This document shows, in pieces, positions 6,856-15,472 of a DNA stretch of 64,000 nt. The translations under genes and the position numbers were made by a program. Source of the DNA: CAILZL01 sp049840395 (GTDB taxonomy: Bacteria > Pseudomonadota > Gammaproteobacteria > Steroidobacterales > Steroidobacteraceae); NCBI GenBank assembly GCA_049840395.1, contig JASGLD010000004.1:1-64000 (forward strand), in the 5' to 3' direction. The notes below the pieces were generated by a model. That model was not told the origin of the DNA. It ran no database searches and saw nothing but the letters and a program-made list of their open reading frames with translations. Position 1 is the stretch's first letter. Each line of letters starts with the position of its first letter.

Positions 6856-9492
6856 ATGATCAAGAATCGAACCACCCGTCACCTGGTGATGGCTGGCAGT
6901 ACTCTACTGTCGATGGCGGGTGTAACCGCTCAAGCTCAAAGTCCGGATGCCGGATTCACGCTTGAAGAAATCACCATTACTGCGACCAAGCGCGAAACCA
7001 GTCTGCAAGACACGCCCATTTCTGTTGCTGCAATCAGCGGTGAAGATATTCAGAAGTCGGGCCGTACCACCTTGGCTCAGATCCTTGCCGATGTTTCTGG
7101 TGTGGAGGCCAATACGGCAGGCAATTTCGGTACCTATTTCTGGGTGCGCGGCATTGGTTCATCGCCAACCTTTGGTCAGGATGCTGCAGTGACCATGAGC
7201 GTAAATGGCGTCTTCCAGCAATCAGCTCAGTCAACTCGAGGCACCTTCTACGATATTGATCGAGTGGAAGTGGCACGCGGTCCGCAAAGCACCTTGCAAG
7301 GTCGTAATTCGCTGGGTGGTTCCATCACGGTGGTTACTGCCGAACCCAAAATGACTTATGAGTCCGAGGGTACTATCGGTATCGGTGATCACAATTTGTT
7401 CAATGCCCAAGGCATGCTCAATATGCCTTTGAATGAAGTGATGGCGCTGCGCGGTTCTTTTTCCACCGAAAAGCGCGATGGCTGGTTGAGTAACGGTAAT
7501 TCGGACTCAGACACCTTGGCTGGTCGTTTGCGTTACATGATCAAGCCCAGTGACGACTTGAAATTGATTTTCAGCGCTGAAGTATCCAAAACCGGCGGCG
7601 CCGGTGTGGGTTCGGCGGTAACCGGGCTATATGTGCCGAACCAAGTAAATGAAATACCGCTTGGGCGTTACTGTCGCAATGTGGATGAGTGCGCGGGTGC
7701 GATCGTCGCCGGCGGCATGAGTACGGCGCCGGGCGCGACTTTCAACAATCTGCCGCAGCTGAATAATTTCTACACCAGTTTCGATGCGGCCAGTCCTTAT
7801 TCGCGCAAGTTCAAGTCATCAACCTACTACATGGATTTGAATTGGAATCTTGGCTTTGCAAACTTGTATCTGCAGCCGACTTTCGTGCATACCAATATCG
7901 TCGACTACAACCAGAATTTCAGCATGCTTAGTTATGTGACCTGGTCTGAAGCGGTGAACCGGTTGCAGCCAGGCTGGTCGATTGAACGCAGGGAACAGTT
8001 GGCGCAGGGGCTGTCTACTTCCCTGAATTGGAATCATCTGGTTCAGGACCAAAAAACTTTTGAGCTGCGCGTTTCGTCGCCGGATGAAAACAAACTGCAG
8101 TGGTTGGGTGGCCTGTACTACTTCGAGAACAAAGAAAAAGTGCGCGTGAGCGTCACTGCCGGTGGCATGGCAGGCGTGTACACAGCGGGCGCACCGACGC
8201 CTTACTGTATTACGCCCTCTACCGTTACTGCTGCTCTGCCATTCGGTGGCGGTTGCACGCTGACTTCAATCCCAACCGATGCATCCGCTGTCATCAGGGA
8301 TATTTATACCGACCCTTCCTTGGCAAACATATTCGATATCCGATCCGGAATAGATCCCAATCGGTATGCGCGTGACTATGCCGCGTATGGGCAAGTGGTC
8401 TATCCGTTTACCGATGATTTGAAACTCACAGTGGGCGGTCGTTACACCAAGGAAAAGAAATGGCGTGCGGCCGAACCGAATCGCAGCTTCTACAACGCCA
8501 ACGACAATAGTCCCGGCACAACAGGCATCGCCATTTCAGGCCCGCTGGAAGCATTCCAAGTCAGCTGGAACATTTTTGATTACCGCGCGACCCTCGACTA
8601 TCACTTTACGCCGGACAACATGGTTTATGGTTCGATCTCGACCGGTTTCCGTGGCGGTGCATTTCAAAATTTCCCGCCCGGAGCTTTTCAGGGAACCTAT
8701 GTCAATGCCGGCGTGACCACGCCCTGGACTGCTGTATCTACACCCATTCCGGGATTCAGGAACTATTACGATCCTGAAAAAATCACTTCATTCGAGGTGG
8801 GTACGCGCAACGATCTGCTGAACAAGCGGCTGCGTCTGAATGCTTCTGCCTATTTCTATGACTACAAGGACTATCAATACAGTTACGCCGCATTCCTGTA
8901 TGCGGACCAGGATCCACAATCGACGGTTACTTATATTACCAATGCCGGTAAGGCGACGGCATACGGTGCGGATATCGAGTCGCACTATGTCGTGACCAAT
9001 AACGATGAGTTGGGTCTGAATGTCAGTTATAACAAGACCAAGTTGGGAGCTTTCAGTTTGTTTGGCGCTGATGCGACTTCGGTTACGACGGCCGCCTTGT
9101 TGAAAGGCACGCCATTGCGCCGCTCGCCGGAGTGGACGGTGATTCCGAACTATCGTCATCGATTTGATATGGGAACCGCCGGTGTAGTAACCGCAGGTGC
9201 AGATGCTCATTGGGAGTCGGAAAGCTATATCAATGCGCCAACCACGGACGCTGTCACCAACAAGTTCATCAAGCAGAAGTCCTATGCCAAGTACAACGCT
9301 TCACTGTCCTATGACACTCAGGATGGCAGGTTCAACATGACGGCTGCAGTGCGCAATATTTCTGATGAAGTGACATTCGGGACGTTGATGGGTACGCCAA
9401 GCACGGCAACTGCCGGAAACGTACAGAGCACTAGTTTGGATCCAAGTGAACCCCGGACCTATACCGTTACTTTATCGGCAAAATTCCAATAG
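6856..9492 (+). CDS. TonB-dependent receptor, paralogue 1
   Basis: An 878-residue TonB-dependent outer-membrane receptor. It has a signal peptide ending near AQAQS, then FTLEEITITATKRET opening the plug domain, the plug motifs WVRGIGSSPTFG and VARGPQSTLQGRNSLGGSI, and a barrel closing in LSAKFQ. The barrel carries paired cysteines in CRNVDECAG and in PYCITPS...GGGCTL, which probably form disulfides in extracellular loops. The start is set at 6856, where GAGGGGGAAAG precedes the ATG; an in-frame extension to 6733 lacks a ribosome site and precedes the signal peptide. It is a close paralogue of the gene at 10016. Substrate unknown; the following NTF2-like and PepSY genes hint at an organic ligand or a metal chelate. 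Confidence 0.92.
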   Translation: MIKNRTTRHLVMAGSTLLSMAGVTAQAQSPDAGFTLEEITITATKRETSLQDTPISVAAISGEDIQKSGRTTLAQILADVSGVEANTAGNFGTYFWVRGIGSSPTFGQDAAVTMSVNGVFQQSAQSTRGTFYDIDRVEVARGPQSTLQGRNSLGGSITVVTAEPKMTYESEGTIGIGDHNLFNAQGMLNMPLNEVMALRGSFSTEKRDGWLSNGNSDSDTLAGRLRYMIKPSDDLKLIFSAEVSKTGGAGVGSAVTGLYVPNQVNEIPLGRYCRNVDECAGAIVAGGMSTAPGATFNNLPQLNNFYTSFDAASPYSRKFKSSTYYMDLNWNLGFANLYLQPTFVHTNIVDYNQNFSMLSYVTWSEAVNRLQPGWSIERREQLAQGLSTSLNWNHLVQDQKTFELRVSSPDENKLQWLGGLYYFENKEKVRVSVTAGGMAGVYTAGAPTPYCITPSTVTAALPFGGGCTLTSIPTDASAVIRDIYTDPSLANIFDIRSGIDPNRYARDYAAYGQVVYPFTDDLKLTVGGRYTKEKKWRAAEPNRSFYNANDNSPGTTGIAISGPLEAFQVSWNIFDYRATLDYHFTPDNMVYGSISTGFRGGAFQNFPPGAFQGTYVNAGVTTPWTAVSTPIPGFRNYYDPEKITSFEVGTRNDLLNKRLRLNASAYFYDYKDYQYSYAAFLYADQDPQSTVTYITNAGKATAYGADIESHYVVTNNDELGLNVSYNKTKLGAFSLFGADATSVTTAALLKGTPLRRSPEWTVIPNYRHRFDMGTAGVVTAGADAHWESESYINAPTTDAVTNKFIKQKSYAKYNASLSYDTQDGRFNMTAAVRNISDEVTFGTLMGTPSTATAGNVQSTSLDPSEPRTYTVTLSAKFQ

Positions 9493-9519
9493 AAATTTAT
9501 CGATAACTGTTCGCGTTCA

Positions 9520-9563
9520 AATAGGCGGCTATTCGCAACAAGCGGATAGTCGCCTATTTTTTA
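9520..9563 (+). terminator. Rho-independent terminator after TonB receptor 1
   Basis: A 17-pair stem (AATAGGCGGCTATTCGC with its partner, two G-U pairs) with a short AACAA-type loop, followed by six T residues. Strong and correctly placed 27 bases after the stop codon. Confidence 0.9.
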
Positions 9564-9793
9564 TGGAGTTTATTCGCTGCGAGTCATTTGCAAGTTCTCA
9601 AGTGCATGCGCTCGATAGTTTTATTTTTCCTGCGCCGATAGAGATGGCAAGTTTTGGGCGTTGCATTCCATCTGAATAAAAATTTCATCGCGTCTGCAAA
9701 TGTTCTGTTCGGGGCACGGCCATTTCTTGGGTTTCGGTGGGCCGATGTTCGACTGAGCAAAAAACTTCCAACTGCTTTATGAATCGCATAGCA
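9564..9793. other. Intergenic gap with no visible gene
   Basis: Between the terminator of the first receptor and the promoter of the second. It is AT-richer than its surroundings and I see no open frame with a ribosome site, no repeat and no RNA gene. It probably holds upstream regulatory sequence only. Confidence 0.5.
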
Positions 9794-9842
9794 ATACAGT
9801 TGTATCAAAATTGTTGACACCTCTGCTGGTGCATGAAATTCT
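9794..9842 (+). promoter_or_regulatory. Promoter with palindromic operator, copy 2
   Basis: ATACAGTTGTAT (9794-9805), eight bases, TTGACA (9814-9819), 17 bases, AATTCT (9837-9842). Operator-to-promoter spacing equals that at 6637-6685, including a weaker CACC/GGTG dyad in the spacer. The shared half-site is ATACA/TGTAT. Confidence 0.6.
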
Positions 9843-10015
9843 CAACTCACAAAAATCAAAACAGCACTGCATGCGGGGAACTGATCGGCATGGTCAGGCA
9901 GGAATCACCCTTGGTGCGTCTGTTGCGTTGAATTTCGCAAAGCGAAGTTTGAATCGAATCCGGGATGGCGCAGCCGTGTGTCGTCACGAGTTTCAATAAC
10001 CCAGGGGAAAATTAA
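9843..10015 (+). other. Conserved 5' leader of TonB receptor, copy 2
   Basis: About 173 bases, matching the leader at 6686-6855 in length and in two blocks (GGGGAACTGATC at 9875, TGTTGCGTTG at 9921). It ends in AGGGGAAAATTAA before the ATG. No known riboswitch class is recognisable. Confidence 0.45.
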
Positions 10016-12595
10016 ATGACCATTAGTCGGACCGGCCATCGTTTATTACTGGCGAGCAGCGTTTTATTGCCTATCGTTCTATCGTCCACAGCGCAGGCTC
10101 AAAGCGAGGCCTCGGCAGGATTTACCTTAGAAGAGATCACCATCACTGCGACCAAGCGTGAGACCGATCTGCAGAAAACGGCTATGTCGATCACGGCTTT
10201 GGACGGCGAAGAAATCGAGAAGTCGGGTAAATCGAATCTGGCACAGATTCTTCAAGACACGGCAGGCGTTACCGCCAACACCGCCGGTCAGTTCGGTTAC
10301 TACTTCTGGGTGCGTGGTATCGGTTCCTCACCGACTTTCGGTCAGGACGCGGCAGTAACCACCAGCGTCAACGGTGTGTTCCAGCAAACAGCGCAATCTT
10401 CACGCGGTACCTTCTACGATATCGGCCGGGTTGAAGTGGCGCGCGGTCCGCAAAGTACCTTGAACGGTCGCAATGCCTTGGGTGGTTCGATTGCCGTCAT
10501 CACGGCAGAGCCCAAGCTTGAATATGAAGCTTCCGGTACGGTGGGCATCGGTAATTATCATCTGTTGAATTCACAAGGCATGTTGAATGCGCCATTGCCC
10601 GGCGGCATTTCGGCACTGCGTCTGGCGTTCTCCACCGAGAAGCGCGATGGCTATATCAGCAATGGTTCGAATGATTCGGATGTCGAAGCGGGTCGTCTGC
10701 GCTGGCTGATTCAACCCAGCGATGATTTGAAAATTATTCTGAGTGCCGATCGTCAGAAGAGCGCCGGCCGTGGTGTCGGTCAGTCCGCGACCGGTATGTT
10801 CCTGCCCACTGAGACCACTGAATTCAGCCTGGGTCGTTACTGCCGCACCGTGCTCGAATGCGCGGGTGCGGTCACGCCAACCGGCGGTGCGGCTGCCGGC
10901 TTCAACAGCCTGCCGTTCGTCGACAGCGCCTATACCACTTTCAATCCTCGCGATCCTGTTTCTCGGCAATTCACTTCCACGTCTTACTACGGCGAATTGA
11001 ATTGGGATCTGGGCGGTGCGCAACTGTATGTGCAGCCGGCCTGGCAGAAGACCGATGTGCTCAACTACAACCACAACTTCAATAACCGCGATTACGCACT
11101 GTGGTCGGCACGTGTGCAGGCGCAACAACCCGGTTGGACCAACGAACGCAAGGAACAATTTGCGCGCGCTCTTGCGACCTCGCTGGGTTTCGATCGCATG
11201 ATCCAGGAACAGAAAACTTTCGAAGTGCGTATCAGCTCTCCGGCTGACAGCAAGCTGCAATGGTTGGGTGGTCTGTACTACTTCAATAACAAAGAAGCTA
11301 CGCGCACCAGCATGGCGGCAGGCGGCAATGCCGGTGTGTATACCGCTGCAAGCGGTGCACCTTTCTGCATCACCTCGGCCGGCGTCACTGCCGCCACGCC
11401 ATTCGGTAGCGGTTGCGGCACCGGCACCACGGGTATCCCTGCCGATGCGATTGCCGTTATTCGCAATGCTTCCACCGATCCGACCTTGGCGGATTGGGAC
11501 GTCATCGCGCCATTCGATCCACGTCGTGAAGTTACCGACTATGCGGGCTATGCACAGCTCACCTATCCGATTCGCGACGATCTGCGTCTGACAGGCAGTT
11601 CGCGCTACACCAGAGAAACCAAGTGGCGCGGCTACGATCCGCAACGTAACTACAATCGTGACGACGGCAACCCTGCTTCCTCAGGTATCTTTACCACCTT
11701 CTCGATTCCTGAAACGGAAATCACCTGGAACAATCTCGACTATCGTGTGACGGTCGACTACGACCTGGCTGAAAGCTCGATGATTTATGCGTCCATCTCC
11801 ACTGGCTTTCGTGGAGGTGGCTTCCTCAATATCGCTGCAACCGGGTTACGTCCTGGCTTCAAGAACTACTACGATCCTGAAAAATTGACTTCCTATGAAA
11901 TCGGTACTCGCAACGATTTCATGAACAAGCGTCTGCGCGTCAATGCAACGGCTTATTACTACGATTACACCGACTACCAGTACACCTACAATGCTTTGGT
12001 GTTTGCGGATCAGGATCCACAATCCTCCACCGCCATCACCATCAATGCAGGCGATTCGAAGAGCTACGGTGCTGAACTGGAAACTCGCTTCCTGTTGACG
12101 GAAACCGATGAGCTGGGCTTGAACGCCACCTACTCCAAGACCGAGTTGGGTCAGTTCACGTTGCCTGGTGGCACTGCTGCGTCGGTGATTGCAGCCAACA
12201 ATCTTGCCGGTCAGCCGTTCCGTCGTGCGCCGGAATGGACGATCCTGCCAAGCTATCGTCATCGCTTCAATCTGGGCAGCGCGGGCAGCCTGACTGCAGC
12301 GGTCGATGCTCACTTCGAATCCTGGAGTTACATCAATAACCCGGCGGGCGATACCTACCTTGATGGACTGGTAAAACAGGACGCATATCATCGCGAGAAT
12401 GCTTCTCTGGGTTACGAATCGAGCGATGGTCAGTTCAGCGTCACCGCGTTTGTTCGCAATATCAGCGATGAAGTGGTGAAAGGCACCATTGGTCCGGTCT
12501 CTGGATTCACTGCCACTTCGACTGTAGTGCAGAACCTGCAGTACGATCCGGGTGAACCGCGTACCTACGGCGTAACGTTCTCGGCGAATTTCTGA
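10016..12595 (+). CDS. TonB-dependent receptor, paralogue 2
   Basis: An 859-residue receptor closely related to the one at 6856 over its whole length: signal peptide to about residue 28, FTLEEITITATKRETDLQ, plug motifs WVRGIGSSPTFG and VARGPQSTLNGRNALGGSI, the loop cysteines in CRTVLECAG and PFCITSA...GSGCGTG, and a barrel ending in FSANF. Conserved cysteine positions in both copies argue for a structured ligand-binding surface loop. It follows its own promoter and is followed after 88 bases, which include a hairpin, by a secreted NTF2-like protein. The pair probably recognises related but not identical substrates, since loop sequences differ more than the plug. Confidence 0.92.
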   Translation: MTISRTGHRLLLASSVLLPIVLSSTAQAQSEASAGFTLEEITITATKRETDLQKTAMSITALDGEEIEKSGKSNLAQILQDTAGVTANTAGQFGYYFWVRGIGSSPTFGQDAAVTTSVNGVFQQTAQSSRGTFYDIGRVEVARGPQSTLNGRNALGGSIAVITAEPKLEYEASGTVGIGNYHLLNSQGMLNAPLPGGISALRLAFSTEKRDGYISNGSNDSDVEAGRLRWLIQPSDDLKIILSADRQKSAGRGVGQSATGMFLPTETTEFSLGRYCRTVLECAGAVTPTGGAAAGFNSLPFVDSAYTTFNPRDPVSRQFTSTSYYGELNWDLGGAQLYVQPAWQKTDVLNYNHNFNNRDYALWSARVQAQQPGWTNERKEQFARALATSLGFDRMIQEQKTFEVRISSPADSKLQWLGGLYYFNNKEATRTSMAAGGNAGVYTAASGAPFCITSAGVTAATPFGSGCGTGTTGIPADAIAVIRNASTDPTLADWDVIAPFDPRREVTDYAGYAQLTYPIRDDLRLTGSSRYTRETKWRGYDPQRNYNRDDGNPASSGIFTTFSIPETEITWNNLDYRVTVDYDLAESSMIYASISTGFRGGGFLNIAATGLRPGFKNYYDPEKLTSYEIGTRNDFMNKRLRVNATAYYYDYTDYQYTYNALVFADQDPQSSTAITINAGDSKSYGAELETRFLLTETDELGLNATYSKTELGQFTLPGGTAASVIAANNLAGQPFRRAPEWTILPSYRHRFNLGSAGSLTAAVDAHFESWSYINNPAGDTYLDGLVKQDAYHRENASLGYESSDGQFSVTAFVRNISDEVVKGTIGPVSGFTATSTVVQNLQYDPGEPRTYGVTFSANF

Positions 12596-12632
12596 ATTCG
12601 CAGCGTTGCGAGAATTTGAGTGATGAGTACGT

Positions 12633-12661
12633 CGGGTTGCTTGCGTCATGTAAGCAACCCG
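12633..12661 (+). terminator. Hairpin, terminator or attenuator
   Basis: CGGGTTGCTT pairs perfectly with AAGCAACCCG around a nine-base loop, followed by ATTTCATT. The trailing T run is weak, so partial read-through into the downstream NTF2-like/PepSY genes is likely; this would set a lower level for them. Confidence 0.6.
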
Positions 12662-12683
12662 ATTTCATTAGTGGAGGTGAAAA

Positions 12684-13283
12684 ATGAAATTCAAATCGAC
12701 AATATTAGTCGCCGCTTTGACCCTGTCGGGCGCTGCACTGGGCGCTTCGTTGGATCTCAACAAAATCCCCAACGGCACCGAAGAAAAAGCCGCCAAGATC
12801 GGCAATGTGGTGGTGGTCATTCCCTCGGGCAAGAAAGATTCGAAGAAGGAAGAGGCCAATCGCAAGCTGGTGCTGGAATGGTTCGATGATTTCTGGAACA
12901 AGGGCAACTTCGATAACTGGCCGAAATACATGTCTGCCGATTTTCGCAATCACGATCCCGCAGAACCGGCGGTGGGTGCGCAGGCATTGGTCGATTGGTT
13001 GAACGCGCGCTCCAAGGAAAGCGGTCGCGGCAAGCCTGCGCCGAAAGATCCGTACGCCAAGTTGTTCGTGATGGCCGATGGCGATCTGGTGTTCGTCTCG
13101 CACATGCCCAATATCAACATGGACCCGAATGTCGATCCCGCTAAAACCTTTGCCGGCAATATCCTGCGCGTGAAGAACGGCAAGATTGTCGAGTGGTGGT
13201 TTACGGGAATGACATCACCGGTAACGACTGCAGTGCCAGCAGGTATGGCGGCGGGCGGCATGGCGGTTGCGCCGGCGCCGTAA
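12684..13283 (+). CDS. Secreted NTF2-like (SnoaL-type) protein
   Basis: A 199-residue protein with a signal peptide (about 1-20, ending GAALGA), then a charged segment, then an NTF2/SnoaL-like cone domain: the helix opening EEANRKLVLEWFDDFWNKGNFDNWPKYMSADFRNHDP and the strand ILRVKNGKIVEWWF are typical, and members of this group act as ester cyclases, dehydratases, isomerases or plain binding proteins. A hydrophobic Ala/Gly/Met-rich tail follows. GGAGGTG precedes the ATG. It lies 88 bases after a TonB receptor and 18 bases before a PepSY-type gene, so I infer a periplasmic role in handling what the receptors bring in. Catalytic activity cannot be assigned from sequence. Confidence 0.75.
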   Translation: MKFKSTILVAALTLSGAALGASLDLNKIPNGTEEKAAKIGNVVVVIPSGKKDSKKEEANRKLVLEWFDDFWNKGNFDNWPKYMSADFRNHDPAEPAVGAQALVDWLNARSKESGRGKPAPKDPYAKLFVMADGDLVFVSHMPNINMDPNVDPAKTFAGNILRVKNGKIVEWWFTGMTSPVTTAVPAGMAAGGMAVAPAP

Positions 13284-13301
13284 CAGGCGTCATATCGAAT
13301 C

Positions 13302-13895
13302 ATGCGCAAACTACATCGCTGGCTGATGTCGGTGTTCGCGGTGTTGCTGCTTTACGTAGCAGCAACCGGCGTATGGTTGAACCTTTATGACTTGACCGAT
13401 CCCGCGCAGGCCTTTGCGCGTGAAGGCGGTGGTGCGGCGGCGCCTGCGCCAGAGAATGTCATGGGTTTCTCAGTGCGTACCGGTACGGCACTAGCACACG
13501 AACAATTGGCGCCGATGTTGAAAGTGGTGGTGGCTGCCGTACACGCGGCAGCGCCCAATGAGTCGATTGCTTCCATTGAGTTGCGTATCGAGAACGGCGT
13601 GCCGCGCGGCATTGTGGGTGTGGGTACACAGGGCAAGAAACTCAATTTCAATACAGAGACCGGTGAGTTACTTGATGCGTCTCCGTCGATCGCTTCTACG
13701 GCGGTTGCAACACCTAGTGCCCATGGCTTCATCAAATCTTTGCATCGTGGCGCTTACTTCGGCCCGCCAGGTGCGATGTTGGTGTTTGTAACTGCCTGGG
13801 CGTTGTTGGTGTTGTGTCTGACGGGAATCATCATGTACTTGCAGTTGTGGCGTAACCGACGCCGTGTCGGTCGCATGGGATTCTTCTGGAGTTAG
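13302..13895 (+). CDS. PepSY-type membrane protein, twin 1
   Basis: A 197-residue inner-membrane protein with a transmembrane segment directly after MRKLHRW (about residues 8-27), a periplasmic portion of about 130 residues with a PepSY-like strand pattern (SIELRIENGVPRGIVGVG), a conserved SLHRG near residue 150 and a second transmembrane segment (about 160-182), closing with GRMGFFWS. This is the layout of small PepSY-associated proteins often found next to TonB receptors and related to the larger PepSY_TM reductase-like family. Histidines at both membrane edges could hold a haem or metal, but that is inference. It begins 18 bases after the NTF2-like gene and ends two bases before its twin. 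Confidence 0.7.
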   Translation: MRKLHRWLMSVFAVLLLYVAATGVWLNLYDLTDPAQAFAREGGGAAAPAPENVMGFSVRTGTALAHEQLAPMLKVVVAAVHAAAPNESIASIELRIENGVPRGIVGVGTQGKKLNFNTETGELLDASPSIASTAVATPSAHGFIKSLHRGAYFGPPGAMLVFVTAWALLVLCLTGIIMYLQLWRNRRRVGRMGFFWS

Positions 13896-13897
13896 TC

Positions 13898-14446
13898 ATG
13901 CGCAAGCTGCATCGCTATGTGTCGATTGTGGCGGCAGCCTATCTGCTGAATATGGCCATCACCGGTGTGTTGTTGGGCTGGGGCGGTATTGGCGATAGTG
14001 TGCGTGAAGTTCGTAGGCCTGGCATGGTTAGCGTGCTGCCGGAAGCGCAGTTGGAGTCGCTGTTGGAAGCGACCTACCAAGTGGCTCGCAAGAATGCGCC
14101 CGATGCGCCCATCGTCGCCATTCGCATCGGCATGGGCAATGGTGAGCCACGGGGTGCCGTCACTTTTTCCGGCGAGCATAGTGGCGTGCTGCTGCTCGAT
14201 CCAATCAAGGGTAGTTATCTGGTCGGCCAATCCGGTGAAGTGGGGCCGGGCGGTGCCGAGATCGACAGTCACACCTTTCTTAAACGACTGCATCGCGGCG
14301 ATTTCATCGGTTATGCCGGCGGTCGCTGGATGAGCATTATCGCCGGCCTGTGTCTGTTGTTTCTCGCGATATCCGGCATCGCCATGTATTTCGAGATGCG
14401 TGCCCGGCGTAAGCAGTTGGGACGGGGTGGCTGGTTCTGGAGTTGA
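13898..14446 (+). CDS. PepSY-type membrane protein, twin 2
   Basis: A 182-residue paralogue of the preceding gene: same MRKLHR start, first transmembrane segment (about 10-28), periplasmic domain with IVAIRIGMGNGEPRGAVTF, conserved RLHRGDFIGYAG near residue 130, second transmembrane segment (about 146-166) and the same closing pattern GRGGWFWS. The two-base gap to the upstream twin implies co-translation and probably a heterodimer. Function unknown; by analogy with PepSY_TM proteins, electron transfer or a chaperone role for an imported ligand is possible. Confidence 0.7.
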   Translation: MRKLHRYVSIVAAAYLLNMAITGVLLGWGGIGDSVREVRRPGMVSVLPEAQLESLLEATYQVARKNAPDAPIVAIRIGMGNGEPRGAVTFSGEHSGVLLLDPIKGSYLVGQSGEVGPGGAEIDSHTFLKRLHRGDFIGYAGGRWMSIIAGLCLLFLAISGIAMYFEMRARRKQLGRGGWFWS

Positions 14447-14474
14447 ACCAGAGTTAAGTGAGCGTTGAAAATGA

Positions 14475-14506
14475 AAAAAGCCGGATTCATTCGAATCCGG
14501 CTTTTC
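14475..14506. terminator. Bidirectional terminator
   Basis: CCGGATTC/GAATCCGG stem with a four-base loop, flanked by an A-run on the left and a T-run on the right, so it works on both strands. It sits between the converging PepSY operon and gpmA. Confidence 0.9.
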
Positions 14507-14532
14507 TATTCTGCCTTCTGATATTGGCGGAA

Positions 14533-15288
14533 TTACTTCTTGGCAGCAGACTGATTGGCCACCGCAGCAGCGGCGGCGGCAATGGCCGCTGCATCGCCGA
14601 GGAAACGACGCGGGACGCGTGGCTGCAGCTGTTCGTTCAATTCATACAGAATGGGCACGCCGGTGGGAATGTTGAATTCCAGAATGTCGGCTTCCGACAT
14701 GCCATCCAGCATCTTCACCAAGGCGCGCAGGCTGTTGCCATGTGCGACTACCAGTACGTTCTTGCCCTGTTTCAATGGAGCGGCAATCTTGTCGGCCCAG
14801 AAGGGTTGTACGCGCGCCAGAGTTTCTTTCAACGATTCGGTGGCCGGTAATACTTCCGGCGGCAGATCGGCATAGCGCGGATCGAAGCGCGGATGACGTT
14901 CATCGTTCTCATCCAGCGGTGGCGGCGGTACATCGTAGCTGCGGCGCCAGATCTTGACCTGCGCTTCGCCGTGTTTGGCAGCGGTCTGTGCCTTGTCCAG
15001 GCCTTGCAGGGCGCCGTAGTGACGCTCGTTCAAGCGCCAGCTGCGTTCCACCGGAATCCACATCAAATCCATTTCATCGAGAATGAGGTTGCTGGTGCGG
15101 ATGGCGCGCTTGAGCACCGAGGTGTACAGCAGGTCGAAATTGAAACCTTCCGCCTTGAGCAGCTTGCCGGCGTCGGCCGCTTCGCGCTTGCCCTGTTCGG
15201 TGAGGTCGACATCTTTCCAGCCGGTGAATAGATTTTCGACGTTCCAGATGCTTTGTCCGTGCCGGACGAGTACCAGTTTGCCTATCAC
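14533..15288 (-). CDS. gpmA: 2,3-bisphosphoglycerate-dependent phosphoglycerate mutase
   Basis: The glycolytic enzyme that interconverts 3- and 2-phosphoglycerate through a phosphohistidine. Seen directly: LVRHGQSIWN with the catalytic histidine near residue 9, the NERHYGALQGLDK segment and VAHGNSLRAL with the second histidine. Length of 251 residues is normal for the family, apart from an Ala-rich tail of about 20 residues that ends in AAKK. I place the start at GTG 15288, where AGGAAAAG lies just upstream and the protein begins VIGKLVLVRHG; a longer frame back to 15399 adds 37 residues with no family match. It is monocistronic and ends at a bidirectional terminator. Confidence 0.93.
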   Translation of the reverse strand: MIGKLVLVRHGQSIWNVENLFTGWKDVDLTEQGKREAADAGKLLKAEGFNFDLLYTSVLKRAIRTSNLILDEMDLMWIPVERSWRLNERHYGALQGLDKAQTAAKHGEAQVKIWRRSYDVPPPPLDENDERHPRFDPRYADLPPEVLPATESLKETLARVQPFWADKIAAPLKQGKNVLVVAHGNSLRALVKMLDGMSEADILEFNIPTGVPILYELNEQLQPRVPRRFLGDAAAIAAAAAAVANQSAAKK

Positions 15289-15472
15289 GTTCTTTTCCTG
15301 GGTATTGAGCAGAGAATGGCGCGATTTATACCAGAGCGGGGCGGCAAACGGCAGTAATTGGCGTGCACAAAACCGCTTATGGATAATGGTTGGCTGCACC
15401 GATTGCTTTCGCTATGGTTGCCTGATGCGGTCGAGTCCCAGTGGGGCCTCGGTATCGAAAAGGGGAAGGTTT

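Noticed and set aside
10571..11644. A 357-codon open frame antisense to the second receptor
   Set aside because: Lies entirely inside a well-supported receptor gene; no family motif.
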